Assembly (NCBI GenBank): GCA_016215085.1
Contig: JACRMD010000324.1
Span: 1 to 17,101, forward strand
Reading direction: 5' to 3'
DNA from: Solirubrobacterales bacterium
GTDB taxonomy: Bacteria; Actinomycetota; Thermoleophilia; Solirubrobacterales; Solirubrobacteraceae
Length of the DNA: 17,101 nt
Shown here: one piece after another, positions 6,385 through 14,337 of the stretch
Numbering within the stretch: position 1 is the stretch's first letter
Layout: every line of letters begins with the position of its first letter
Translations under genes and position numbers: made by a program
Notes under the pieces: model-generated
Database searches by the model: none
What the model saw: only the letters and a program-made list of their open reading frames with translations
Told to the model about the DNA's origin: nothing

Positions 6385-8247
6385 ATGGCGCTCGACCTCC
6401 ATGCTCATCGCGCAGGGCAGGTGGCGCCCGCGGGAGGCGGGCGGGCCCGCTACCTGCCGATCGCGCAGCACGGCCTGATCGGCGACCTGCACACCGTCGC
6501 GCTCGTGGGCACCGACGGGACGATCGACTGGTACTGCTGCCCGCGCTTCGACGCGCCGAGCGTCTTCGCGTCGATCCTCGACGCCGACCGCGGAGGGCAC
6601 TTCCGGGTCTCGCCCGACTGCGAGGGCTGGAGCTCCAAGCAGCTCTACCTCCCCGACACCAACGTCCTCATCACGCGCTTCCTCATGCCGGAGGGCGTCG
6701 GCGAGGTGCAGGACTTCATGCCTCCGCCGGCGACCGGGGAGGCGGCGCACCGCCACCGCATCATCCGCCGGATCGTCGCCGTGCGCGGGCAGATGCGCTT
6801 CGTCGTCGACGTCGCCCCGCGCTTCGACTACGCGCGGGCGGGGCACGAGGCCGCGCTCACGCCCTACGGCGCCCGCTTCCGCTCACCCGGGCTCGAGCTC
6901 GCGCTGACGACCGGCCGTCCGCTCGAGATCGTCGATGGGCGGGACGTCCGCGCCCGCATCGAGCTGCGGGCCGGCCAGACCGCGGCGTTCGTGCTCGACC
7001 GCGTGGACCCGGGCGAGGCGCCGCCGCGGTGCGCGGATGCCGACGTCGCCGCCGAGTTCGACGCCACCGTCGCGTTCTGGCGGCGCTGGCTGCGCCGCTC
7101 GCGCTACCAGGGGCGCTGGCGGGAGACGGTGCACCGGTCGGCGCTGACGCTCAAGCTGCTGACCTACGCGCCCACCGGTGCGATCGTGGCGGCGCCGACC
7201 ACGAGCCTGCCCGAGCAGCTCGGCGGCGCACGCAACTGGGACTACCGCTACACGTGGATGCGCGACGCCGCCTTCACGCTCTACGCGCTGCTGCGGCTGG
7301 GGTTCAGCGACGAGGCGGGCGCGTTCATGCAGTGGCTGGAGGGGCGCTTCCGCGACGCGGCCGACCGGAGGTCCGGCCGCCTGCAGATCATGTATGGCAT
7401 CGACGGGCGCGGAGACCTGCCCGAGGAGGAGCTCTCCCACCTGGAGGGCTACATGGGCTCGGCGCCCGTGCGCATCGGCAACGGCGCCGCCGACCAGCTC
7501 CAGCTCGACATCTACGGCGAGTTGATGGACTCGGTCTACCTCTGCAACAAGTGGGGGCGGCCGCTGTACCACGACGGCTGGGTGGAGCTCACCCGCAACC
7601 TCGAGTGGCTGATGGACCACTGGGACCAGCCGGACGAGGGGATCTGGGAGACGCGCGGAGGCCGCCGGGACTTCACGTACTCCCGGCTGATGAGCTGGGT
7701 CGCGTTCGAGCGCGCGATCCGGATCGCCCGCCAGCGCGGCCTGCCCGCCGACCTTCCCCGCTGGATGGCGGAACGGGACCGCATCTACCACCAGATCATG
7801 CAGCGCGGCTGGCACCCGGGGCGACGCGCGTTCGTCCAGCACTACGACACCGACGTGCTCGACGCCTCGCTGCTGCTCATGCCGCTGTGCAAGTTCATCG
7901 CGCCCACCGACCCGCGCTGGATCTCGACGCTCGACGCCATCACGGACGAGCTGGTCTCCGACAGCCTCGTCTACCGCTACAACGTCGAGGCGTCGCCCGA
8001 CGGGCTCGCCGGCGAGGAGGCGACGTTCTCGCTGTGCTCGTTCTGGTGGGTGGAGGCGCTCGCGCACGCGGGGAGGCTCGACAAGGCCCGGCTGGCCTTC
8101 GAGAAGATGCTCACCTACGCCAACCACCTCGGGCTGTACTCGGAGGAGATCGGCCCCACCGGCGAGCAGCTGGGCAACTTCCCGCAGGCCTTCACGCACC
8201 TGGCGCTGATCAGCGCCGCGTACAACCTCGACCGCGAGCTCGGGTGA
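6385..8247 (+). CDS. GH15 glycoside hydrolase (glucoamylase/trehalase-like)
   Basis: The 620-aa enzyme shows the bacterial GH15 plan. An N-terminal domain begins YLPIAQHGLIGDLHTVALVGTDGTIDW (about residues 23-50), and an (alpha/alpha)6 barrel runs from about 235 to the end. The barrel carries TTSLPEQLGG (272-281) and NWDYRYTWMRDA (284-295), typical subsite -1 signatures. The likely general acid is Glu422 in GIWETRGG and the likely general base is Glu594 in PTGEQLGNFPQAF; both are present. The length is normal for the family. Actinobacterial members include phosphate-requiring trehalases and glucoamylases, and sequence alone does not separate them. There is no signal peptide, so it should act on cytoplasmic glucan or trehalose, releasing glucose. 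AGGGA lies 7 bases before the ATG. The stop is 4 bases from zwf, so it shares its transcript. Confidence 0.93.
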   Translation: MALDLHAHRAGQVAPAGGGRARYLPIAQHGLIGDLHTVALVGTDGTIDWYCCPRFDAPSVFASILDADRGGHFRVSPDCEGWSSKQLYLPDTNVLITRFLMPEGVGEVQDFMPPPATGEAAHRHRIIRRIVAVRGQMRFVVDVAPRFDYARAGHEAALTPYGARFRSPGLELALTTGRPLEIVDGRDVRARIELRAGQTAAFVLDRVDPGEAPPRCADADVAAEFDATVAFWRRWLRRSRYQGRWRETVHRSALTLKLLTYAPTGAIVAAPTTSLPEQLGGARNWDYRYTWMRDAAFTLYALLRLGFSDEAGAFMQWLEGRFRDAADRRSGRLQIMYGIDGRGDLPEEELSHLEGYMGSAPVRIGNGAADQLQLDIYGELMDSVYLCNKWGRPLYHDGWVELTRNLEWLMDHWDQPDEGIWETRGGRRDFTYSRLMSWVAFERAIRIARQRGLPADLPRWMAERDRIYHQIMQRGWHPGRRAFVQHYDTDVLDASLLLMPLCKFIAPTDPRWISTLDAITDELVSDSLVYRYNVEASPDGLAGEEATFSLCSFWWVEALAHAGRLDKARLAFEKMLTYANHLGLYSEEIGPTGEQLGNFPQAFTHLALISAAYNLDRELG

Positions 8248-8251
8248 GCGC

Positions 8252-9700
8252 ATGGCCCTCGCGTCGCCGCCACCTCAGACGCTCGTCGTCTTCGGCGCGT
8301 CGGGCGACCTGGCGCGCCGCAAGCTGCTCCCGGCCCTCTACGACCTCGGCTACGAGGGGCTCCTGCCGGAGCGCTACGCGATCGTCGGCTCGGGCGGCAG
8401 CCGCCTCGACGACGCGGACTTCCGCGAGCGCGCCCGCACCGGGGTCGAGCAGTTCGCGCGCCATCGGCTGGACGACGCGCGCTGGCGCGCGTTCGCGCGC
8501 GAGCTCTCGTACGTCGTCGCGCCGCTCGACGACCCGGGCGCCTTCGGGGCGTTGCGCGAGCGCCTCGCGGGGCTCGACGCCGACCTCGGCGCCGGAGGCC
8601 GCCGGCTCTTCTACTGCGCCACGCCGCCCTCGGCCTTCCCGACGATCGTGCGGCGCATCGGCGAGGCGGGGCTGGGGGAGCAGGCGCGGATCGTGGTCGA
8701 GAAGCCGATCGGGCAGGACCTGGCGAGCGCGCGCGAGCTCGACCGGATCGCGCGGGAGGTCTTCGACGAGCCGCAGGTGTTCCGGATCGACCACTACCTC
8801 GGCAAGGAGGCGGTGCAGAACATCCTGGTCTTCCGGTTCGCGAACGCGATGGTCGAGCGCGCGTGGTCCCGCGACGTCGTCGACCACGTGCAGATCACGG
8901 TCGCCGAGTCGGTCGGCATCGAGCAGCGCGGCCGCTACTACGAGGAGGCCGGCGCGCTGCGCGACATGGTGCAGAACCACCTGCTGCAGATCCTCGCGTT
9001 CGTGGCGATGGACCCGCCGGACTCGCTCGCGCCCGAGGACGTTCGCGACCGCAAGGCCGAGGTGCTGGAGGCCGTGCGGCCGCTGTCCCCGCACGAGGTC
9101 GTCAGGGGCCAGTACACCGCCGGCGTGGTGGAGGGGCGCGAGGCGCCCGGGTATCGGGACGAGCAGCGGGTCGGGCCGGAGTCGACGGTCGAGACGTTCG
9201 TCGCGGCGCGCGCGTGGATCGACAACGCGCGCTGGCAGGACGTCCCCTTCTTCCTGCGGACGGGCAAGCGCCTGCCCCACCGGACGACGGAGGTCTCGAT
9301 CGCCCTTCGCGAGCCGGAGCGGCGGCTCTTCGAGCGCGTCGGCATCGCGCGCCTCCCGCCGCACCACCTGGCGGTGCGCGTCCAGCCCGACGAGGGGATC
9401 TCGCTGGTCTTCCGGGCCAAGGAGCCCGGACCCGGCATGGCGCTCGACGCGGTGCCGATGGACTTCTCCTACGGGAACTCGTTCAGGACCCGGTCTGCGG
9501 AGGCCTACGAGCGCCTCCTGTACGACGCGATGGCCGGCGACCAGACGCTGTTCCTGCGCGAGGACGCCGTCGAGCGCTCGTGGGAGATCGTGGCTCCCGT
9601 CCTCGACGCTCCGGGCAGCGTGCAGCCCTACGCCGCCGGCACCTGGGGCCCGAGCGCCGCCGACGACCTGATCGCGCCGCGCGCCTGGCGCGCCGGTTGA
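8252..9700 (+). CDS. zwf: Glucose-6-phosphate 1-dehydrogenase
   Basis: The 482-aa protein catalyses the first step of the oxidative pentose phosphate pathway: glucose 6-phosphate + NADP+ gives 6-phosphogluconolactone + NADPH. The N-terminal coenzyme motif GASGDLARRKLLPALY spans residues 15-30. EKPIG supplies a conserved Lys. The signature RIDHYLGKE covers residues 178-186, with Asp180 and His181 as the substrate and catalytic residues. The C-domain ends with YAAGTWGPSAADDLI, as usual. The length is normal and all key residues are present. The ATG lies 4 bases after the GH15 stop with no strong Shine-Dalgarno sequence, so it probably relies on coupled translation. Sitting behind a glucan or trehalose hydrolase suggests that released glucose is sent to the pentose phosphate route after phosphorylation; no kinase is seen in the window. 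Confidence 0.97.
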   Translation: MALASPPPQTLVVFGASGDLARRKLLPALYDLGYEGLLPERYAIVGSGGSRLDDADFRERARTGVEQFARHRLDDARWRAFARELSYVVAPLDDPGAFGALRERLAGLDADLGAGGRRLFYCATPPSAFPTIVRRIGEAGLGEQARIVVEKPIGQDLASARELDRIAREVFDEPQVFRIDHYLGKEAVQNILVFRFANAMVERAWSRDVVDHVQITVAESVGIEQRGRYYEEAGALRDMVQNHLLQILAFVAMDPPDSLAPEDVRDRKAEVLEAVRPLSPHEVVRGQYTAGVVEGREAPGYRDEQRVGPESTVETFVAARAWIDNARWQDVPFFLRTGKRLPHRTTEVSIALREPERRLFERVGIARLPPHHLAVRVQPDEGISLVFRAKEPGPGMALDAVPMDFSYGNSFRTRSAEAYERLLYDAMAGDQTLFLREDAVERSWEIVAPVLDAPGSVQPYAAGTWGPSAADDLIAPRAWRAG

Positions 9701-9723
9701 GCCGCCTGGCGCACCCCGGCGCG
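9689..9723. terminator. Possible bidirectional terminator between zwf and the convergent membrane gene
   Basis: An 8-bp inverted repeat, CGCGCCGG (9689-9696) and CCGGCGCG (9716-9723), overlaps the zwf stop and ends just before the convergent gene's stop. The loop is 19 bases and there is no T-tract. GC-rich DNA yields such repeats by chance, so the call is weak. Confidence 0.3.
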
Positions 9724-9725
9724 AG

Positions 9726-10223
9726 TCATGGGGAACCGCGCTGGGCCCGCCGGCGGTCCCGGCGCTCGCGCAGCGCGGCGGCGAGCCCGTCCAGCAGCTC
9801 GTCGTGTGCGGGCGGTCGGTAGTCGGGCTCGCGGCGCATGCGGCGATCGATGCGCAGCCCGGCGAGAAGGGGCAGGCTCCCCATCAGCAGGAACAGCGGA
9901 CCGAGGAACCACCCGGTGCCCTCGAGGTTGTCCGACGCCATCTCGCCGAGCAGGAACGCGAGCCCGAGGACGACGAACAGCGCGCCGAAGGCCGCAAGAC
10001 CCCACGGCATCCGCGCCATCGCGAGGACGACGATGCTCGCGGCGGCGCCCAGAGCGCCGAGGATGAGGAGGGCGGCCGTCCTGTCCGCCCCATCGGGGCA
10101 CTCCTGGTCGACCACGTAGGGGCCGCCAGAGGCGCACGTCCCGGTGTCGACGGCGTCGGCGAAGCCCCAGCCGAGCGCCGCGAGCGACACGGTGAAGACG
10201 AGCACGGCCACGGTGCGGAGCAT
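9726..10223 (-). CDS. Small four-span membrane protein, function unknown
   Basis: The 165-aa product has four hydrophobic segments, at about residues 3-20 (LRTVAVLVFTVSLAALGWGF), 49-69 (AALLILGALGAAASIVVLAM), 74-94 (GLAAFGALFVVLGLAFLLGEM) and 103-122 (WFLGPLFLLMGSLPLLAGL). A loop after the first span, DAVDTGTCASGGPYVVDQECPDG, carries two Cys that could form a disulfide if it faces outside. The C-terminal tail is basic and hydrophilic (RIDRRMRREPDYRPPAHDELLDGLAAALRERRDRRR). I do not recognise a named family. The start is the ATG at 10221-10223; a GTG nine codons upstream (VTDPRSCRP) is an alternative and neither has a clear Shine-Dalgarno sequence. It is divergent from another small membrane protein gene and convergent with zwf. 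Confidence 0.72.
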   Translation of the reverse strand: MLRTVAVLVFTVSLAALGWGFADAVDTGTCASGGPYVVDQECPDGADRTAALLILGALGAAASIVVLAMARMPWGLAAFGALFVVLGLAFLLGEMASDNLEGTGWFLGPLFLLMGSLPLLAGLRIDRRMRREPDYRPPAHDELLDGLAAALRERRDRRRAQRGSP

Positions 10224-10353
10224 CGGGCGACAGGATCGCGGATCCGTCACCCGGACGACGACGAGCGCTCGCGCTGCTCTCCGTGCGAGCCGACGGCGCG
10301 GGCGATGGTCGATGGTCGCCGCGCACGATCGCCCCCTGCGCGCGAGGGGCGCG

Positions 10354-10359
10354 TAGAGT
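10354..10359 (+). promoter_or_regulatory. Possible -10 box (TAGAGT) upstream of the 10446 gene
   Basis: TAGAGT fits TANNNT in the 222-base divergent gap between the two small membrane protein genes. A 6-bp inverted repeat, CGCCCC (10330-10335) and GGGGCG (10346-10351), lies immediately upstream. No -35 match is visible, so this is weak. Confidence 0.3.
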
Positions 10360-10445
10360 CGCGTCGTGACCACGTCGTCGACCTCCAGCGCCGCGGGTCG
10401 TGCCGACCCGATCGCGCTCGCTCGCGCGCGCCGGCGGGAGCCGCG

Positions 10446-10892
10446 ATGAGCCAGGTCGCCGTCGCGTTGCCGGCTCACCCCTCGTCAGCGTCCAACCGGC
10501 GAGCCGTCGTATGGGGCGCGGTCGTCGGCGGCGTCCAGGCCGCCACGCCGCTGGTGTTCTGGTGGTTGGACGGCGGCGTCGGCTTCGCGCTCGGGCTTGC
10601 CTTGATCGCGTCGGTGTACGTCGGCTTCGCCGTCAGCGACGGGCGCGTGAAGGTGATCGCCGTCGAGAGCGGCGTGGCGTTCGGCTTCCTGGTTCTCGCC
10701 GCGGCCGCGATCACGGCGACGCCGTGGCTGCTGGTCGTGGGCTTCGCCGGCCACGGTGCGAAGGATCTGTGGCAGCACCGGACCCACTTCGTGCGCAACA
10801 CGCGGTGGTGGCCGCCGTTCTGCGCGACCGTGGATGTTGTGGTGGCCGTGGCCATCGCAGTCGAGATCGCCGCCGGCCTGGAGCTCGGCTGA
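10446..10892 (+). CDS. Small multi-pass membrane protein, function unknown
   Basis: The 148-aa protein has hydrophobic stretches at about residues 20-38 (AVVWGAVVGGVQAATPLVFWW), 43-61 (VGFALGLALIASVYVGFAV), 72-102 (two short spans including AFGFLVLAAAAITATPWLLVVGF) and 125-145 (CATVDVVVAVAIAVEIAAG). Between the last two is a conserved-looking polar motif, GHGAKDLWQHRTHFVRNTRWWPPFC, with His and Asp residues. Similar sequences with a GHxxxDxxxHR pattern occur in other actinobacterial small membrane proteins, but I know of no assigned function. The ATG at 10446 has GGGAG five bases upstream. It is followed after 55 bases by an MDR oxidoreductase on the same strand, so the two may be co-transcribed. 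Confidence 0.75.
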   Translation: MSQVAVALPAHPSSASNRRAVVWGAVVGGVQAATPLVFWWLDGGVGFALGLALIASVYVGFAVSDGRVKVIAVESGVAFGFLVLAAAAITATPWLLVVGFAGHGAKDLWQHRTHFVRNTRWWPPFCATVDVVVAVAIAVEIAAGLELG

Positions 10893-10947
10893 CGTGGCCG
10901 CTGCCGACGATGGCCCCGGTCGCACGCACAGCGGCGCCGGAGTCGCG

Positions 10948-11913
10948 ATGAGGGCTGTGGTGCAGCGGGCCTACGGCGCTCCCGACGTCCTGGAGTTGCG
11001 TGACGTCGAGGTTCCGCCGGCCCGAGACGGCGAGGTGCTCGTCCGCGTTCGCGCCGCAGGCCTCAACATCGGGGACTGGCACCTGCTGAGGGGCATTCCC
11101 TACGTCATGCGCATCGTGTTCGGCCTGCGCCGGCCCCGCAAGCGGATTCCCGGGATGGACCTGGCCGGCGAGGTCGAGGCCATCGGCGCCGGCGTCACCG
11201 GGCTGCGGCCTGGAGATGCAGTGTTCGGATGGGGACGTGGCGTCTTCGCGGAGTACGCGTCCGTTCCCGCGGCCAACGTCATGGCGACGCCGAGCGGGCT
11301 GAGCTTCGAGGAGGCCGCGGCCGTCGGCGACTCGGCGTTCACCGCGCTGATCGCGGTCAGGGATCAGGGCCGCGTCGCGCCCGGTGACGCTGTGCTGATC
11401 AACGGCGCCTCGGGCGGGGTCGGAACGTTCGCCGTGCAGCTGGCCAAGACGTTCGGGGCAGAGGTGACCGCCGTGTGCAGCACCGGCACCGCCGACCTCG
11501 TCACATCGCTGGGCGCGGACCACGTGATCGACTACACGCGCGAGGACTTCACGCGAAACGGCCGGCAGTACGACGTCATGCTCGATCTGATCGGCAGCCA
11601 CTCCCTCGCGGCGTCAAGGCGCGCCCTGACGCCGCGAGGCGCATACGTCCTCGTCGGCGTCAAGGACATGGGCCGCTGGTTCGGCATGGCCCGTCAGTTC
11701 AAGGCGCTGTGCACGGCGCCCTTCGTGCGCCAGAAGATGCGCGTTTTCGTGTGCAAGCACACACGCGCCGACCTGACGGTTCTCAAGGAGCTCGTCGAAG
11801 CCGGCGACGTGCGACCGGTGATCGACCAGCGGTACGACCTGGCTCAGGTCCGCGAGGCGTTTGCCGGCCTTGGAAGGGGACACGCGCGCGGGAACACCGT
11901 GATCACCGTGTAG
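10948..11913 (+). CDS. NAD(P)-dependent MDR oxidoreductase (zinc-independent, quinone reductase type)
   Basis: The 321-aa protein begins MRAVVQRAYGAPDVLELRDVEVP, the GroES-like domain of medium-chain dehydrogenases. It has GMDLAGEVEAIGAGVTGLRPGDAVFG at about residues 69-94 and the nucleotide-binding motif NGASGGVGTFAVQLAK (152-167), then ends GNTVITV. Zinc-ligand Cys and His are missing, so it resembles quinone/enone reductases of the NAD(P)-dependent alcohol dehydrogenase group common in actinobacteria. It differs clearly from the MDR protein at 5290 in length and motifs, so it is not a recent duplicate. The ATG at 10948 is preceded by GGAG at 10939-10942. The substrate is unknown. It ends 94 bases from the convergent 433-aa protein gene and marks the right edge of the ordinary gene set before the accessory stretch. 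Confidence 0.9.
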   Translation: MRAVVQRAYGAPDVLELRDVEVPPARDGEVLVRVRAAGLNIGDWHLLRGIPYVMRIVFGLRRPRKRIPGMDLAGEVEAIGAGVTGLRPGDAVFGWGRGVFAEYASVPAANVMATPSGLSFEEAAAVGDSAFTALIAVRDQGRVAPGDAVLINGASGGVGTFAVQLAKTFGAEVTAVCSTGTADLVTSLGADHVIDYTREDFTRNGRQYDVMLDLIGSHSLAASRRALTPRGAYVLVGVKDMGRWFGMARQFKALCTAPFVRQKMRVFVCKHTRADLTVLKELVEAGDVRPVIDQRYDLAQVREAFAGLGRGHARGNTVITV

Positions 11914-11990
11914 CGGACGCCCCGACCGAGCGCAGTCGATCGGACGGTGCTCGCCGCTACCATGCGGGAGCGCCACCGGCCGGGCACAGT

Positions 11991-12004
11991 GCTCCTACGG
12001 GAGC
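11991..12004. terminator. Weak hairpin between convergent genes
   Basis: GCTCC and GGAGC form a 5-bp stem with a TACG tetraloop in the 94-base gap between the convergent MDR gene and the 433-aa protein gene. There is no T-run, so it is only a possible termination signal. Confidence 0.25.
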
Positions 12005-12007
12005 CCG

Positions 12008-13309
12008 TCAGGCGGCGCGCGCTGGAAGCACCAAGAGCGTTCCGTCGCTGTGCTTCTCGATCTCGATGACGACCTCCTGATCCGGCGCCATGGTGGCGAC
12101 CCCCTCGCCAAGGGCTCTGAGCCGATACGACGTCTCGAGCAACTCGTCCACCTGCTTGCGAGTCATGACCTTGTCGATCAGTCGATTGGGCGTCCGCACC
12201 TCCAGCTCAGAGAGTCGACGGAGGACCTGGTCGATGCGTGCTTCCAGCTCGAAGATGCGTTCTTGGTCGGTCTTGAGGCTGCGAACGAAGTTCTCGAACT
12301 GGTTGTCCGGATCGCTCTGCCCGGCCTCGACGCCCTGCAAGAGGATCACGCGGCGTTTGAGCGCGATGGCGAGCGCCGCGAGCTCGAGGTGAGTACGGAA
12401 GATGCCGCCGTCGTCACCCACGCCGGGGAACTTGGCCTCCAACTCCGACACCTCGGCGCGATCCCCGGCGAACGAGTCGAGTTCGGCCTCCCACTTCTTC
12501 ACTCGGCGGTCGGCGTTCTGGATCGCAGTGCTAATCGCATGAACGGCTGAGTCCAATCCGAGCGACGCGCCGACCTTCCCGCGATCCAACAGCAAGCCGG
12601 TGGCCTTGTCGATAGCGTCGCGGCAGCCGTCAAGCTCGTTGCGTTCGCGTTCCAACTTGTCGTCGTGAAGCTGCTCGAGCAGCTCGGTGATGCGCTCGGT
12701 GGCCTTCTGTCGCTGGTGGTCGGCGTAAGCGCTCGCACCCACCGCGACGGCGAGTAGCACCAGGGGCGCGGCGACGGTCATCGCCCCGCCCGCGGCGACG
12801 GTTCCGGCGGCGGTCCCAGTTGCGGCACCCGCCGCTGCCGGCTGAACCGGAACGAAGGTGGCGTTGGCAGCAATGCCCTTGGCGCCGACCAGAGACCCGT
12901 GGATGCCCCCTGCGACGGCCTTGGAGCTCATCGGCTTCAGAAGGCCCTTGCCGACCTCCGCCGCGACCTTGGCGGGGACCACCATCCGGTAGAGCGCCTC
13001 GCTGGACTGGGCGACCTGCGCAACGGCTGGGACGCTCTTGGCGTTCGCACCAACCAGGCGCGACAGCTCCTGCGCGAGCGGACTCACAGCGTCGAGCGGG
13101 AGGCCTGCTGAGCGGTCCCGCTTCTTCACCAGCGGGTGAGCCTCCAAGGTCACCAGCGGCGCCGATGCGAACGCGGCGAGTGCGCTCCGAAGCTCCGTCA
13201 GGCGTTCGGGCGTGAGAGTGCCGTGGTCAGCCACCGCTGGAACTTCGACGGATTGTTGAGAGGTGGACAGCGTCCAAATCGGGACGACCGCGGCGTCGGT
13301 GTCGTTCAT
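12008..13309 (-). CDS. Unrecognised 433-aa protein: glycine-zipper hydrophobic segment and charged helical C-terminal half
   Basis: I do not recognise the family. The N-terminal 150 residues are mixed alpha-helical (LTPERLTELRSALAAF, SPLAQELSRLVGANAK) with no signal peptide. Residues 155-195 are Ala/Gly-rich and hydrophobic, including the glycine zipper G161xxxG165xxxG169 and APLVLLAVAVGASAYA, long enough for one or two membrane passes. They are followed at once by a highly charged helix, DHQRQKATERITELLEQLHDDKLERERNEL (197-226). Further helices with coiled-coil character cover about 265-292 and 343-372. The C-terminus is a short beta-like tail (EVVIEIEKHSDGTLLVLPARAA). The ATG at 13307-13309 has AAGGA about 6 bases upstream. 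Codon choice looks less GC-biased than in flanking genes, with more AAG, TTG and T-ending codons, and an IS remnant lies just upstream; both suggest acquisition. A membrane-associated structural or effector protein is the best guess. Confidence 0.75.
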   Translation of the reverse strand: MNDTDAAVVPIWTLSTSQQSVEVPAVADHGTLTPERLTELRSALAAFASAPLVTLEAHPLVKKRDRSAGLPLDAVSPLAQELSRLVGANAKSVPAVAQVAQSSEALYRMVVPAKVAAEVGKGLLKPMSSKAVAGGIHGSLVGAKGIAANATFVPVQPAAAGAATGTAAGTVAAGGAMTVAAPLVLLAVAVGASAYADHQRQKATERITELLEQLHDDKLERERNELDGCRDAIDKATGLLLDRGKVGASLGLDSAVHAISTAIQNADRRVKKWEAELDSFAGDRAEVSELEAKFPGVGDDGGIFRTHLELAALAIALKRRVILLQGVEAGQSDPDNQFENFVRSLKTDQERIFELEARIDQVLRRLSELEVRTPNRLIDKVMTRKQVDELLETSYRLRALGEGVATMAPDQEVVIEIEKHSDGTLLVLPARAA

Positions 13310-13532
13310 GCTGGTCCTTGTGGCGATGCGTGTTCAAGGCTGGTCGAGCGTCGCAGGGACTCGAGTGTCGCTGGCCCATCCGCAGGTCGTTGCCGATGTG
13401 ACGGGCGCAAACGCTGACCCTGACCGCATCTATCGGCAATGAACACAGGGGGCTAAAAGGTCAAGACCCCGCTCTGTCAGGACGATGCGCCCGAGACATG
13501 CAGCGGTGAGAGGCCGGCTTCTGCCTTCCATG
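13310..13532. other. Intergenic stretch between the 433-aa gene and the IS remnant
   Basis: I find no supportable gene in these 223 bases. They should contain the promoter of the leftward 433-aa gene, but no TANNNT box with good spacing stands out. A short leftward open tail (about 13430-13500) reading IVLTERGLDLLAPCVHCR is too short to call and is continuous only with repeat-arm sequence. Confidence 0.5.
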
Positions 13533-13694
13533 GAGGCTGTCGCGTAAGTCGCGCGTCGTGGCCGTGCGCAGCGGCGGCGCAGCCGCCGGCCGTCGCCGTC
13601 AGGCGGCGGCGAGCTGGTGGCGGTGGAGCTTGAGGAGGTTGTGGGTGGCGGTGATGAGCCGCCACTCGGTGCGCCGCGCGGCCGCGTCGGTGGA
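13533..13694. repeat. Left arm of the long inverted repeat
   Basis: This is the reverse complement of 14237-14433. It lacks one copy of the 30-base unit at 14349-14408 and five bases (CACCG on this strand) near 13674. Read leftward it encodes the last residues of the transposase (ATHNLLKLHRHQLAAA). Confidence 0.88.
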
Positions 13695-13710
13695 CCGCGC
13701 ACGCGGGCGG

Positions 13711-14337
13711 ATGAAGGACGGCCGGCGCTTCGGCCGCCCGCCCGACCCCTACCAGCCGCCCGCGGTTCCGCAGCGCACGGTCAACCTCACCGACCCCGAC
13801 TCGCGGCTGCTCAAGGGCTTGCGCGGCTGGCTGCAGGGCTACAACGCCCAGGCGCTCTGCAACGACCGGCAGATCGTGCTGGCCGCCGAGATCAGCCTCA
13901 CCGTCCCGGACTTCGGCAACCTCGAGCCGATGCTCGACGCTGCCAAGCGCGAGCTGCAGGGCGCGGGCATCGACGCCCGGCCCGAGACGGTGCTCGCCGA
14001 CGCTGGCTACTGGCACCAGCCGCAGATGGAACGGCTCGTCGCCGCCGGCACCCAGGTCCTGATCCCACCGGACTCAGGCAAACGCCGCGGCAGCCGGCCG
14101 GGCTGGAACGGCGGCTTCTACAACTTCATGCGCAGCGTCTTGGACACCGAGCTCGGCGGCGGGCTCTACCGGCGCCGCCAGCAGCTCATTGAGCCCGTGT
14201 TCGCCAACACCAAGCACAACCGCGGCATCACCAGACTCCACCGACGCGGCCGCGCGGCGGTGCGCACCGAGTGGCGGCTCATCACCGCCACCCACAACCT
14301 CCTCAAGCTCCACCGCCACCAGCTCGCCGCCGCCTGA
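13711..14337 (+). pseudogene. IS1182-family transposase, C-terminal fragment
   Basis: These 208 codons encode the C-terminal part of an IS1182-type DDE transposase (usually around 450-550 aa). They begin at MKDGRRFGRPPDPYQPP and contain LTDPDSRLLKGLRGWLQGYNAQAL (residues 26-49), LADAGYW with Asp97 as the second acidic residue, and RRRQQLIEPVFANTKHNRGITR with Glu161 as the third. The tail is EWRLITATHNLLKLHRHQLAAA. The N-terminal half, with DNA-binding helices and the family's first catalytic Asp (DGTK-type motif), is gone; upstream is the inverted right-end copy. The frame remains open back to a GTG at 13558 through that inverted sequence, so a chimeric 259-aa product is possible, but it could not be an active transposase. 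No frameshift is seen within the fragment, consistent with recent decay. Confidence 0.88.

Noticed and set aside
4294..6846. A very long open frame on the minus strand (850 codons)
   Set aside because: It runs antisense through the VOC, MDR and GH15 genes and part-way through the cupin in another frame. Its translation is Arg/Ala/Pro-rich without any domain, typical of shadow frames in GC-rich DNA.
6048..9671. A 1207-codon open frame on the plus strand
   Set aside because: It lies out of frame across the GH15 and zwf genes, both of which have intact catalytic motifs; the composition is the usual Arg-rich shadow.
10303..10316. Tandem GATGGTC GATGGTC in the divergent gap
   Set aside because: Only two 7-base copies, with no symmetry or link to a regulator; chance is likely.
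13430..13702. A 90-codon minus-strand frame ending LLAPCVHCR
   Set aside because: Most of it is the antisense of the left IS arm and the rest is too short to support a gene.
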